Below, in pieces: positions 32,750-41,675 of a stretch of DNA of 64,000 nt (its first letter is position 1; every line of letters begins with the position of its first letter). The notes beneath the pieces are model-generated. The model was not told the DNA's origin. It searched no databases and saw only the letters and a list, made by a program, of their open reading frames with translations. A program made the position numbers and the translations under genes. The stretch covers positions 1 through 64,000 of the forward strand of contig CAZGHI010000008.1 of assembly GCA_964525565.1 (NCBI GenBank). Reading direction: 5' to 3'. This DNA comes from OLB6 sp964525565 (GTDB lineage Bacteria > Bacteroidota > Ignavibacteria > Kapaibacteriales > Kapaibacteriaceae).

Positions 32750-33595
32750 ATGAAGATCGTAGAACTTGACGGACCCCTACAACTCACAAACGACGGCCAA
32801 CTTGAGATCGTTTTCCTCGGTACCGGAACAGCATTTTCGCGCTCGCTGTACCAGACCAACTTTGTGCTGATCAAGGGCGATACACACATCCTTGTAGATT
32901 TTGGGATGACGGGACCTCAGGCCCTGGCTGAGGTTGGCCGAACTGCCGAAGACATTTCGGTAATCTTACCCACGCATTCACATGCAGATCACATTGGAGG
33001 TATCGAATACCTAACTCTGCGCAACAGGTATATCGGCATTCCATCGGGCAGAGAAAAGCTCACGATGATTACATCACCTGAGTACAGTAAGGTATTGTGG
33101 GAACAAAGCCTTAGAGGAGGTCTAGAATACAACGAACTCAACCCGGAAGGGCGTAGGTTGGGGTTCGACGACTTTTTTAACGTGCATTTCGTTGACAAGG
33201 TGCCAAACAGTTCAGGGCGAACATTATATCAAACTGAATTTCGCGGCATACACCTAGAGCTTTTTCAAACGAACCACATACCCGGCGAGGCAGAGTCAGC
33301 AGCCGATGCCTTTATTACGTATGGATTGTTGGTTGATCAGCGGTTGTTTATTTCAGGCGACACTAAATTCGACCCTGGGTTAATCGAAGCCTACGCTAAT
33401 ACCTCCGAAGTTTTCTTTCATGATGCCAGTCTTACTAAAAACGCTGTGCACGCATCGTTCACGGAACTACGAGCATTGCCGGAGGATATTCGACGCCGAA
33501 TGTACCTTATGCATTATCAAGATGATGCAACACACGATGATGCAATTGATTTTGCCGGCCTTGCCATGCGCAGAATGCGGTACATTTTTGAATGA
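32750..33595 (+). CDS. metallo-beta-lactamase-fold hydrolase (RNase Z-like)
   Basis: Soluble zinc hydrolase; substrate unknown. The 281-residue protein begins with a strand-rich LEIVFLGTGTAF and carries the metal site THSHADHIGG (H76, H78, D80, H81). Further ligands are probably in LFQTNHIPGEAES and FISGDTKFDP (aspartate after G). The C-terminal HYQDD is consistent with the last histidine. The overall pattern (GTGTA, HSHADH, SGDT) belongs to the RNase Z / cyclic nucleotide phosphodiesterase branch rather than beta-lactamases. It starts 29 bases after the Popeye gene on the same strand and is presumably co-transcribed. That suggests, without proving it, a phosphodiesterase acting on the nucleotide sensed by the Popeye protein. 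A housekeeping RNA- or ester-hydrolysing role is equally possible. Confidence 0.85.
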   Translation: MKIVELDGPLQLTNDGQLEIVFLGTGTAFSRSLYQTNFVLIKGDTHILVDFGMTGPQALAEVGRTAEDISVILPTHSHADHIGGIEYLTLRNRYIGIPSGREKLTMITSPEYSKVLWEQSLRGGLEYNELNPEGRRLGFDDFFNVHFVDKVPNSSGRTLYQTEFRGIHLELFQTNHIPGEAESAADAFITYGLLVDQRLFISGDTKFDPGLIEAYANTSEVFFHDASLTKNAVHASFTELRALPEDIRRRMYLMHYQDDATHDDAIDFAGLAMRRMRYIFE

Positions 33596-33604
33596 TATAG
33601 GGAA

Positions 33605-34729
33605 CTACAATTGCATGGATTCGGTGTAGATGTCTTCGTACATTGGCACTACCAGGTTAATATCAAACTTCTCCGTTGCTCGAGTACGCGCCGCAACCCG
33701 AAATGCATCCAGTTTCTTTTTGTTCTTGAACAATTCAACACAGTACCGAGCCATCCGATCAACATCGCCTAATTCTGCCAGGTATCCACACTCGCCGTGT
33801 TGAACCACCTCGCCAATACCTCCGATATTCGTAGCAATAACGGGAACCCCACATGCCATTGCTTCCAGAGCAGACAACCCGAAACTTTCCTGTTGCGATG
33901 GAAGAAGAAAAATGTCAGCCGTACTCAATATTTCCGGAAGAGCATGCTGCTTACCAAGAAAAAGCACATGCTCCCAAACGCCTAGCTCTCTGCACAGACG
34001 TTCTGCATCGCTTCGCTCCGGTCCATCACCCACAAAGACTAATCGTGCATTCACCGACTTCCGAACCTCTGCCAAAACACGAACACAGTCTTGCACGCGC
34101 TTAACAGGACGGAAATTGGAGACATGAATCATTACAAATTCGCCATCGCGCTTAATCTGGCGTTCCAATTCTCCACACGGTGTGTACTTGTAGGCTTCCG
34201 TATCTACAAAGTTTGGGATCACTCGTATGGCTAGCCCGGAGCCAAAACTTTGTAGGGTGCGCTCTGCAAGGTATCCGGAAACGGCTGTTACCAGGTGACT
34301 TTTTTCCAGGGAGAACCGCACCAACGGATGAAAGGTAGGTTCCAGGCCAACCAAGGTTATGTCTGTGCCATGTAGCGTGGTAATTAGCTTGAAAGGTCGG
34401 CTTTCTCGGAGAATCTCTGCTGCTAGGTAGCCGCTGATTGCATGAGGGATGGCATAGTGAACGTGTACAACATCGAGAGCTTCATATTTTGCAACATCCA
34501 CAATTTTCCCTGCTAACGCCAACGTGTACAGATTAAACTCAAGCAATGGATAGGTTGGTGACTCTACTTCATGATAGAAGATATTTTCGTGAAACCGATC
34601 CAGGCGCATTGGCTGCGCATAGGTAATAAAATGGACCTGGTGGCCGCGGCCAGCTAGGCTTAGCCCAAGTTCTGTTGCGAGTACACCACTGCCGCCGTAG
34701 GTTGGGTAGCAAACCATTCCAATTTTCAC
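33605..34729 (-). CDS. bshA: N-acetyl-alpha-D-glucosaminyl L-malate synthase (BshA)
   Basis: First enzyme of bacillithiol synthesis, transferring GlcNAc from UDP-GlcNAc to L-malate. The 374 residues form a GT4 glycosyltransferase. The first block MVCYPTYGGSGVLATELG is the BshA signature, followed by GHQVHFITYA and FHENIFYHEVESPTYPLLEF. The donor domain contains SNFRPVKRVQD, FVGDGPERS, LPSQQESFGLSALEAMACGVPVIAT and GGIGEVVQHG (the E-x7-E equivalent). Start GTG 34729 is preceded by AGGGGG about 8 bases upstream, one of the few convincing ribosome-binding sites here. bshB and bshC are not in the window. It implies that low-molecular-weight thiol defence in this organism uses bacillithiol. Confidence 0.93.
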   Translation of the reverse strand: MKIGMVCYPTYGGSGVLATELGLSLAGRGHQVHFITYAQPMRLDRFHENIFYHEVESPTYPLLEFNLYTLALAGKIVDVAKYEALDVVHVHYAIPHAISGYLAAEILRESRPFKLITTLHGTDITLVGLEPTFHPLVRFSLEKSHLVTAVSGYLAERTLQSFGSGLAIRVIPNFVDTEAYKYTPCGELERQIKRDGEFVMIHVSNFRPVKRVQDCVRVLAEVRKSVNARLVFVGDGPERSDAERLCRELGVWEHVLFLGKQHALPEILSTADIFLLPSQQESFGLSALEAMACGVPVIATNIGGIGEVVQHGECGYLAELGDVDRMARYCVELFKNKKKLDAFRVAARTRATEKFDINLVVPMYEDIYTESMQL

Positions 34730-34754
34730 TAACAGCCCCCTTTCATTTTGAGTA

Positions 34755-35411
34755 ATGACCTCTTCCCCGCAATCGTATGAACAGGTACAGACGATTCACA
34801 GCGATTCTTCATTCACCCATGAAGTAAAACGTTCGTTGTTTGTTGCATTACTTAGCCCTGTGCAAAACAAAAACGAGGCCCTGGGAGTTCTTGAACGCTG
34901 TCGCAAAGAACACCGGGAAGCAGCGCACCACTGTTATGCTTGGCGTTTGGGACTGCATGGACTGGACTACAGGATGAGTGACGACGGAGAGCCGTCAGGA
35001 ACTGCAGGAAAGCCGATGTTGTTCACTTTGCAACGATCGCGACTGGTAAATGTTGTGGTTGTAGTAGCGCGGTATTTCGGAGGTGTGAAACTTGGTACCG
35101 GACCACTGGCTCGGGCATACGCCGAAGCCGTTTCCGGAGCAATCGCACAAGCTTCAGTAATGCCGGTTGTTCCGCGTGAAGAGCTCGCAGTACATTGCAT
35201 CTATGATGATGTCTCACGTATCATCCAACTCTTAGACGAGGTTGATGCGAGCTACCAGCCAATTTATGGCGATGCTGTACTCTTTGAAGTATCGGTACCG
35301 CTAAGTAAAAAAGATTACCTTCTTGAGCAACTCACCGTCAGAACAAATGCCCGAGCTGGTTTCTCAAAAATCGCCACCCAGGGAGAAGAGATAAATCGGC
35401 GCCGACATTGA
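34755..35411 (+). CDS. YigZ/IMPACT family protein
   Basis: Member of the UPF0029/IMPACT family with a nucleic-acid-binding-like fold; the bacterial function is not established. The 218 residues start with an IMPACT N-terminal domain (VKRSLFVALLSPVQNKNEALGVLERCRKEHREAAHHCYAWRL), in which HHCYAWRLG is a typical signature. It continues with DDGEPSGTAGKPML and VARYFGGVKLGTGPLARAY. A C-terminal DUF1949-like domain (about 140-210) follows. The ATG at 34755 is preceded 4 bases upstream by TCATTTTG, one mismatch to TAnnTTTG. The last 48 bases overlap the convergent 1047-residue protein gene, and the C-terminal tail NRRRH is beyond the conserved domain. Confidence 0.88.
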   Translation: MTSSPQSYEQVQTIHSDSSFTHEVKRSLFVALLSPVQNKNEALGVLERCRKEHREAAHHCYAWRLGLHGLDYRMSDDGEPSGTAGKPMLFTLQRSRLVNVVVVVARYFGGVKLGTGPLARAYAEAVSGAIAQASVMPVVPREELAVHCIYDDVSRIIQLLDEVDASYQPIYGDAVLFEVSVPLSKKDYLLEQLTVRTNARAGFSKIATQGEEINRRRH

Positions 35412-38400
35412 GCCGTTAGCTTCATGGCGCCAAGCAATATCGAACCTTAGCGGCAGGCCGAGAGCAAGAGAACGAACGCCGAATCCAGTGCTGTATATGA
35501 TTGGGTCGGTAGCTATAATTCGTGCGTTGTTTACTGAAGCACCGGGTATTCCATTGTTATCCCATGCACCGCCCGCATCGAAGAAAACTTGCCCTTGCAA
35601 GCCTTGAAAGAGCGACGGCAGTGGTCCGGCTTGGAATGCAAATAGCAACGGAAATCGCAACTCAGCATTTGCAACAAAGTACCGGGAGCCGTTGCGCTCA
35701 TTCAGTGCATACCCCCTGATTGGCCACCCCGGCCGCGTAAAAGCAAAGTCTTCTGGATTCTGAAATGGCCATCCTGCAGTTCCGATGAAACGATTAAACC
35801 AATTGTCCAGACCCCCGATGAAGAATTTCTGTGGATCTCTGCCAACACTTATACCCCCATTACCTCGCAATGCCAAGCAATAACTGCCTCCCAAGTGCAC
35901 GTACTCACGGAGATCTGCTCGAAACGTTCCAAAGGCAAGTCCGTTGGCACCGATAGGCGGCGATCCTTCAACGGTAAGGTTCATACGTCTGCCCTTTATT
36001 GGCGCCCAAAACCCCCAAACAGCATCATCCACTACGTACGACAACGTTGGAACTGCAACGAAACGATTTAAACTAGGCTGACGCGGATCGTCTATGTTTT
36101 CTCTGGCCATTGCCTGCAGTTGCATGCCAAAGTCAATTCGAGAATATCGGGAGAATGGTAACGAGGCCCAGCCTGCCCCGCCATACGTTCGGAAACGACT
36201 GAAATACAAGTATGGCCCCTGAGCCACGTACGAATACCCTGCGTTGTGGAAGGCAGCAAAACTCAAATCCACGACCATGGGTTTATAGTTATACTGGAGA
36301 AAGAAATTACTGTTCTCAAGGTCTAAGAAGAGGTTTACCATAAGGTAAATTTCATGATCACCGAGAACGTCTGTAAAGAGCATCTGCGCAGTGCCCTGGG
36401 CTCCAAACCAATTGCTATAACCAGCCTGTCCGGTAACCACATCCGGACTGAAAGCAACTTTATAGTCCTTAGGGTTAAAATCCACTTGTGCTTCTCCTGT
36501 CTTGGCTGCCTGGTTGGGATCCACCGCGCTAACTTCTTCATTCGGAGGAACCATCGCTGTTCTTCCGAACTCAACATCGAACGTTCCATAGCTAAAATCA
36601 ATTTCGTCCGAGTTCGATGATATCTTATCCATGATGGACGAAAGTGAATTCCGTTCTTCTATTTCCTGTTGCCTGAATCGTGTTGAAGGTAAGGTGTCTC
36701 TGACAGCGAGATCGAACGGATACTTAACCATGAATAGGTCGTAACCCACTCGGTTCTGGGATGAGAATACCAGTTTCGTTCCATCCTTACTCAGCGAGAT
36801 CTGACTAACCTCCTGAAGCGAATTCGATCGCGCTTTTTTTTCACGCGTTGCGAGGTTTAGTTCCCAGAGATTCGATATGCCGTTATAATCTGCTGTATAT
36901 AGAATCGATTTGTTGTCTGGCGCAACCACCACTGAATATTTACCAACAAGCGGATCGCTTGTTATGCGGGTAATTTCACGAGTTTCTACGTTAAGTGCGT
37001 ATATATCACGCTGTCGAACATCGTGATTCCACATCTCGAAATTTTCTGCCGATTCTGTACCGGCAGTAAATCGTCCACGATCAGATAAGAAATAAATCGT
37101 GGAGCCGTCGGGAGACCATGCCGGTTCAAAGTCCGAGAAAATGTCGTTTGTGAGCTGAATAAGCTGTTTCGTTACACGGTTATACACAAAAATGTCGTTC
37201 TGAACATTCTGCCATGTTGCGTCGAAAGCAATCCTCTCACCATCCGGCGACCAGCTTACACCTCCCATAGTGTTAAAACCTAATCGGATGATTTCGTAGT
37301 CACCGGTTTCTGCATTTACAATGTAGAGAGCATCTTCATCTCTTGACTTTGCTCCTACAGCCAGACTCGTTCCATCCGGACTCCAGGATATGCCGGGTGT
37401 GAGAAAGTTCAGTTCTTCAAAATCTGTAGCTCTTGCCGATCCAGCAACTTTCCAAATCTTTTTGGTGCGTAAGTCCATTACAAATAAACCGAACAGTCCG
37501 TCACCCCGGTCGCTGATGAATGCGACTCGTTCACCATCGGGTGATATAGCCGGAGAAGTATTGTAAAAGTTATCTTCTTTTTGATGATTGGTAAGCCTAC
37601 TTGCCCAGTCCTCCACATACTCGTAACGATCAACATCGGGGAAATAAAACTTCTTTGTGTCTTTAGCCCACTGCTCTGACATTTCATTAAAGCTGAGACC
37701 AAACGAAGCGAGAAAGGTCTGATTTACATCACCGTTGGTTCGAAATCGGTTTAGAACTTCACCAACTTTGCCTGCACCGTACTTCTGGGCTACGTAGCTC
37801 CAAAAGGCTTGGCCACCGCGATAGGCAAAGTAGCCGTTGAGTTGGTGGAGGCCTTTCAGATACTCGCTTACAGCAACGTCACGCATAAACTGGTCGGTTT
37901 TTACATCCAGGCCACCAACGCTGCTGTACTCAGCGAAGCCTTCGTTCATCCACAGTGGCAGAATAGCACGTGCAGTATTACTGATCAATGTCTGGATTGA
38001 TCCACCGTAGAACATATCGTTCAGCACAGCGTGCACTAACTCGTGGTGAATTACATGAGCGAACTTGGCATAGTCGCCTTCAAAGGGTATCACAATGCGG
38101 TTTTTAAACAGTTCAGTAACGCCCCCTATCCCCTCTGACATGAATTCGTCAATTACATTGGTTTGCTGGAACTGGTTGTGTGAACTGTAAACAATAAAAA
38201 CAATGCGTTTGGTGATAGAATACGACAGCGTTGACTCGATGATTCGAAGGGCTTTCTCTGCTTGTTTTGCAGTGAACTTTGCTGTGTAATCACCACCCTG
38301 ATGATAGTACACATCGAAATTTTCTGATTGTATGTACTTCCACTCGAAACGCTGGTACTGGACCTTATTCTTGCCAAAAGGAAGACTACCGGAAAACTGT

Positions 38401-38507
38401 GCCCATGTTGAAACGGTGCACAGTCCCAATGCCATCAGTAGTACGATTGTAGTGCAATGTAGCTTCGAGGTTTTTAGCATGCCGTTGCTAGACGTTTCGA
38501 TCACCAT
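35364..38507 (-). CDS. peptidase MA-like metalloprotease / PD40 propeller / outer-membrane barrel fusion
   Basis: Secreted 1047-residue protein with three parts. (1) A gluzincin-type protease domain, residues about 48-290, with HELVH at 155-159 and NEGFAEY at 188-194 giving the third zinc ligand glutamate. (2) A TolB-like beta propeller, about 310-600, with repeats ending SPDGERVAFISDRGDG, SPDGTSLAVGAKSR, SPDGERIAFDATW and SPDGSTIYFLSDRGR. (3) A C-terminal domain, about 710-1047, rich in alternating aromatic strands and ending in phenylalanine (SLGGDF), as in BamA-type outer-membrane barrels. A signal peptide ends near STWA-QF. The start may be ATG 38507 or ATG 38480; the latter gives a more usual signal length. 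It begins 12 bases after rnc. Substrate and topology are inferred. Confidence 0.8.
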   Translation of the reverse strand: MVIETSSNGMLKTSKLHCTTIVLLMALGLCTVSTWAQFSGSLPFGKNKVQYQRFEWKYIQSENFDVYYHQGGDYTAKFTAKQAEKALRIIESTLSYSITKRIVFIVYSSHNQFQQTNVIDEFMSEGIGGVTELFKNRIVIPFEGDYAKFAHVIHHELVHAVLNDMFYGGSIQTLISNTARAILPLWMNEGFAEYSSVGGLDVKTDQFMRDVAVSEYLKGLHQLNGYFAYRGGQAFWSYVAQKYGAGKVGEVLNRFRTNGDVNQTFLASFGLSFNEMSEQWAKDTKKFYFPDVDRYEYVEDWASRLTNHQKEDNFYNTSPAISPDGERVAFISDRGDGLFGLFVMDLRTKKIWKVAGSARATDFEELNFLTPGISWSPDGTSLAVGAKSRDEDALYIVNAETGDYEIIRLGFNTMGGVSWSPDGERIAFDATWQNVQNDIFVYNRVTKQLIQLTNDIFSDFEPAWSPDGSTIYFLSDRGRFTAGTESAENFEMWNHDVRQRDIYALNVETREITRITSDPLVGKYSVVVAPDNKSILYTADYNGISNLWELNLATREKKARSNSLQEVSQISLSKDGTKLVFSSQNRVGYDLFMVKYPFDLAVRDTLPSTRFRQQEIEERNSLSSIMDKISSNSDEIDFSYGTFDVEFGRTAMVPPNEEVSAVDPNQAAKTGEAQVDFNPKDYKVAFSPDVVTGQAGYSNWFGAQGTAQMLFTDVLGDHEIYLMVNLFLDLENSNFFLQYNYKPMVVDLSFAAFHNAGYSYVAQGPYLYFSRFRTYGGAGWASLPFSRYSRIDFGMQLQAMARENIDDPRQPSLNRFVAVPTLSYVVDDAVWGFWAPIKGRRMNLTVEGSPPIGANGLAFGTFRADLREYVHLGGSYCLALRGNGGISVGRDPQKFFIGGLDNWFNRFIGTAGWPFQNPEDFAFTRPGWPIRGYALNERNGSRYFVANAELRFPLLFAFQAGPLPSLFQGLQGQVFFDAGGAWDNNGIPGASVNNARIIATDPIIYSTGFGVRSLALGLPLRFDIAWRHEANGSMSAPIYLFSLGGDF

Positions 38508-38519
38508 TCCGGTTACTTG

Positions 38520-39356
38520 TTAACCCTGTCGGGGATGTTGGCGACGACCTTTCTTCTGATGCTGCAGAAGTGCCACCGCCCTTTCGGCTGCGCGTTGTTC
38601 TGCTTCTTTCTTATTCCGGCCGGTTCCAGTTCCATACATGTCATCACCAATATACACGTTAACCGTGAAGACCTTGTCGTGATCTGGACCTTCTTCGTTG
38701 GCAACCTCGTAGCGGGGTGTACCTTTACCCTGTCCTTGCACCGTTTCTAACAAGATACTTTTAAAATTGGTGTCGTGGATAAGGCTTTCATTAACCATAA
38801 TTGGCAGCATCTTCTCTATTACAAACCTCCGCGCCTCATCAAAACCCTGGTCCAGGTAGATTGCCGCAATCAAGGCTTCGAGAGCATCGGCAAGTAAGCC
38901 ATCATTCCCCTTTTCAAGGGACTGACGGGCGCTGTAGCTTAGAAAAATGTATTCATCCAACTGCAGAGCGCGGGCACAGATTGCCAGCGACTTTTTATTT
39001 ACGAGCCACGACCGCATTTTGGTCAGCTCGCCTTCAAGCACCTGCTTATGGTTGTAAAACAGATACTCAGCAGTTACCAAACCAAGAATGGCATCGCCTA
39101 GAAACTCCAGACGTTCGTTCGAACGGTTCCCTTTTTCGTTTACTACCTGCAGGTATGACCGATGTGTAAGCGCTTGCTCATACAGCGCCCGAAGGTCGAT
39201 CTGCATTCCCAGAAGCTTTGAAAGCCCTTGTGTTTTCTCGTCTGAAAGTAAGTTCAGCGATGGGAACAACTCGCGAAGTTCCTGCTGCTCGCCGGTAGTT
39301 CTCTGTCCGGTTAGTCTAAGGAGATTATCGTATAAGTTGCGGACGAGGTCGCGCAC
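38520..39356 (-). CDS. rnc: ribonuclease III
   Basis: Double-strand-specific RNase that processes rRNA precursors and some mRNAs. The 278 residues carry the RNase III signature NERLEFLGDAILG with catalytic acidic residues, and the second acidic patch DALEALIAAIYLDQGF. The C-terminal double-stranded RNA-binding domain has TPRYEVANEEGPDHDKVFTVNVYIGDDMYGTGTGRNKKEAEQRAAERA. The tail is basic (KKGRRQHPR). The first 50 residues are longer than in E. coli, as is common in this group. ATG 39356 starts 27 bases after fabF. The position at the end of the fatty-acid operon is the usual arrangement in many Gram-negatives. Confidence 0.96.
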   Translation of the reverse strand: MRDLVRNLYDNLLRLTGQRTTGEQQELRELFPSLNLLSDEKTQGLSKLLGMQIDLRALYEQALTHRSYLQVVNEKGNRSNERLEFLGDAILGLVTAEYLFYNHKQVLEGELTKMRSWLVNKKSLAICARALQLDEYIFLSYSARQSLEKGNDGLLADALEALIAAIYLDQGFDEARRFVIEKMLPIMVNESLIHDTNFKSILLETVQGQGKGTPRYEVANEEGPDHDKVFTVNVYIGDDMYGTGTGRNKKEAEQRAAERAVALLQHQKKGRRQHPRQG

Positions 39357-39383
39357 ATCAACCCTTTAAAGTGCACCTATGCG

Positions 39384-40649
39384 TCATTCTTCAAAGACCT
39401 TAAAACAGAGGGTAGCATTGTGCCCACCAAATCCGAACGTGTTGCTCAGTGCTGCCCGGATTGTTCGTGGCTTCGGCACGTTTGCTACGTAGTCAAGGTC
39501 GCACTCGGGGTCCGGCGTTATCTGGTTGATCGTAGGCGGAGCTACTTGGTTGTGTATGGCAAGTGTTGTTGCAATGGCCTCAATGGCACCGGCTGCTCCG
39601 AGCAGATGACCGGTCATTGATTTCGTTGACGAAACACTAAGGCGATATGCATGGTCACCAAAAACCGTTTTAACGGCTGCCGTCTCGCTCCTATCGTTAA
39701 TGTGAGTCGAGGTGCCATGAGCATTGATGTAATCAATGTCGGTAAGGTTTAATCCGGCATCTTCAACGGCCAACCTCATTGAGCGAACGGCACCTTCTCC
39801 ACCCGGTGCAGGCTGTGTTATGTGAAAGGCATCATCAGTTAAACCCAGCCCAACAATCTCCGCATAAATCCGCGCACCCCGATTCATAGCATGTTCAAGC
39901 GTTTCCAGAACAAGAATTCCCCCTCCTTCCCCCATAACAAACCCGTCGCGATCTAAATCGAACGGACGGCTTGCCGTAAGGGGATCGTCGTTTCTTGTAG
40001 AGAGTGCCTTCATCGAGTTAAATCCACCGATACCCATCGGACAGATGACCGCCTCGGAACCACCTGCCAGCATGACATCAGCCATCCCGCGCTGCATAAG
40101 CATGAAGGCATCTCCGATGGCATGCGACGATGTGGCACAGGCAGAAACAGTGGCGTAATTCGGACCTTTCAGGCCATAACGAATTGCTATATGGCCAGCG
40201 GCGATATCCGAGATTAACATGGGGACAAAGAACGGCGAAATACGATCTGGTTTACCACCCCGCTCATAGAGGTTCTGTTGCTGATGATGGTACGTCCACA
40301 TTCCGCCAATGCCAGACCCAAAAACAACACCCGACCGCTCGCTATTGAGCGCATCGGTATTTATTCCTGCATCGTCCATTGCCATCACAGCTGCCGACAT
40401 AGCAAACTGCGTGAACAGGTCCATTCTTTGAACCTCTTTTCTCGATACATGCAGAAGCGGATCATATTCCTTCACTTCGCAAGCAAATCGAGTATCAAAT
40501 TCCGATGCATCAAAACGGGTTATTGGTGCAGCACCGCTAACTCCATTCAGCATGGCATTCCAAAATTCGGACACCGTATTGCCAATGGGAGTTACTGCAC
40601 CAATACCGGTTATAACTACACGCGGACGCAGATGTGGTTTCTCAGACAA
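39384..40649 (-). CDS. fabF: beta-ketoacyl-ACP synthase II (FabF)
   Basis: Condensing enzyme of fatty acid elongation. The 421 residues have the complete Cys-His-His triad: Cys171 in VSACATSSHA, His311 in NAHGTSTHIN and His348 in SMTGHLLGAAG. The start RPRVVITGIGAVTPIGN is the standard KAS opening and the C-terminal segment SNTFGFGGHNA is present. ATG 40649 lies 5 bases after the acpP stop. It is part of the fabH-fabD-fabG-acpP-fabF-rnc run. The order is the same as in many proteobacteria and Chlorobi. The position next to acpP implies co-expression. Confidence 0.97.
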   Translation of the reverse strand: MSEKPHLRPRVVITGIGAVTPIGNTVSEFWNAMLNGVSGAAPITRFDASEFDTRFACEVKEYDPLLHVSRKEVQRMDLFTQFAMSAAVMAMDDAGINTDALNSERSGVVFGSGIGGMWTYHHQQQNLYERGGKPDRISPFFVPMLISDIAAGHIAIRYGLKGPNYATVSACATSSHAIGDAFMLMQRGMADVMLAGGSEAVICPMGIGGFNSMKALSTRNDDPLTASRPFDLDRDGFVMGEGGGILVLETLEHAMNRGARIYAEIVGLGLTDDAFHITQPAPGGEGAVRSMRLAVEDAGLNLTDIDYINAHGTSTHINDRSETAAVKTVFGDHAYRLSVSSTKSMTGHLLGAAGAIEAIATTLAIHNQVAPPTINQITPDPECDLDYVANVPKPRTIRAALSNTFGFGGHNATLCFKVFEE

Positions 40650-40654
40650 GCGCG

Positions 40655-40891
40655 TCAGGCTTTCTTTGATTCGATGTAGGTAATAGCATCACCAACGGTT
40701 TGGATTTTCTCGGCATCCGAGTCATCAATGGTTAGGTCGAATGCCTTTTCGAATTCCATAATTAACTCAACGGTATCAAGAGAGTCGGCGTTGAGATCAT
40801 TGGTGAACGATGCTGCTGGCGTAACCTTGGATGCCTCTACGCCAAGCTTGTTAACAATTATATCTGTGACCTGTTGTGCCACTGTGGACAT
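40655..40891 (-). CDS. acpP: acyl carrier protein
   Basis: Carries the growing acyl chain on a 4'-phosphopantetheine attached to Ser37 of DADSLDTVELIMEFE. The 78-residue acidic protein has the usual four-helix layout and is of standard length. The start MSTVAQQVTDIIV at ATG 40891 is preceded by AAGGG about 8 bases upstream. It lies between fabG (34 bases upstream) and fabF (5 bases downstream), as expected. No second ACP is nearby. Confidence 0.97.
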   Translation of the reverse strand: MSTVAQQVTDIIVNKLGVEASKVTPAASFTNDLNADSLDTVELIMEFEKAFDLTIDDSDAEKIQTVGDAITYIESKKA

Positions 40892-40925
40892 ACGTAGCCC
40901 TTACAAAAAATGGTTAGTTACATTC

Positions 40926-41672
40926 TTACATTACCAGTCCGCCATCTACATTTAACACCTGACCGGTGATATATGCTGATGATTCTCCAAGCAAAAATGA
41001 AACGACACAGGCAATATCTTGGGTTGTGGCAGGCCTCTTGAGCGGGATAGACTCGTAATAGGCTGCCTTTTGTTCTTCCGAGAGTTTGTCCGTCATTTCA
41101 GTTTCCACGAATCCTGGAGCAAGGCAATTTACTAAAACGTTACGACTCGCCAGCTCGCGTGCCAGCGATCGGGTTAGGCCCACCAGCCCTGCTTTTGATG
41201 CGCTATAGTTTACCTGGCCTGCATTTCCGGCCAATCCAACAATGCTGCCAACGTTCACAATGCGACCGTTTTTCTGGCGTACCATCACTTTCGCGGCTGC
41301 CCGGCAAACGAAAAAAGCACCGGTGAGATTTGTAGAGAGAACATCAGACCAGTCTTTTGTTTGCATACGCAAAATGAGTCCATCCCGCGTAATACCGGCA
41401 TTGTTCACCACTCCATGTAATGCACCGTGCTGCTGCACTATGGTGTCCACCAGCGTATTCACGGCTTCTTCGTCCGCAACATTAACCTTATGAAAGTGAA
41501 CGTTCCCACCCGCTTGATGAATCTCGGCTGTAATAGCAGTTGCACGATCTGATCCGCTATTGTACGTGGCGTGAACATGCGCCCCTTCCGAACAAAGGTG
41601 CCGTACAATACCTTCTCCTATGCCCCTCGACCCACCGGTTACGAGAACAACTTTGCCGCTGTGATTTTCCAT
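40926..41672 (-). CDS. fabG: 3-oxoacyl-ACP reductase (FabG)
   Basis: NADPH-dependent SDR reductase that performs the first reduction of each elongation cycle. The 248 residues show the cofactor loop TGGSRGIG (about 12-19), NNAG at about 90, the catalytic Ser and Tyr-x3-Lys in VGSIVGLAGNAGQVNYSASKAGLVG, and a family-typical end GQVLNVDGGLVM. It lies 3 bases after fabD and 34 bases before acpP. The start MENHSGKVVLVTGGSRG at ATG 41672 leaves a few residues before the first strand, as in other FabG proteins. Confidence 0.97.
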   Translation of the reverse strand: MENHSGKVVLVTGGSRGIGEGIVRHLCSEGAHVHATYNSGSDRATAITAEIHQAGGNVHFHKVNVADEEAVNTLVDTIVQQHGALHGVVNNAGITRDGLILRMQTKDWSDVLSTNLTGAFFVCRAAAKVMVRQKNGRIVNVGSIVGLAGNAGQVNYSASKAGLVGLTRSLARELASRNVLVNCLAPGFVETEMTDKLSEEQKAAYYESIPLKRPATTQDIACVVSFLLGESSAYITGQVLNVDGGLVM

Positions 41673-41675
41673 CGG

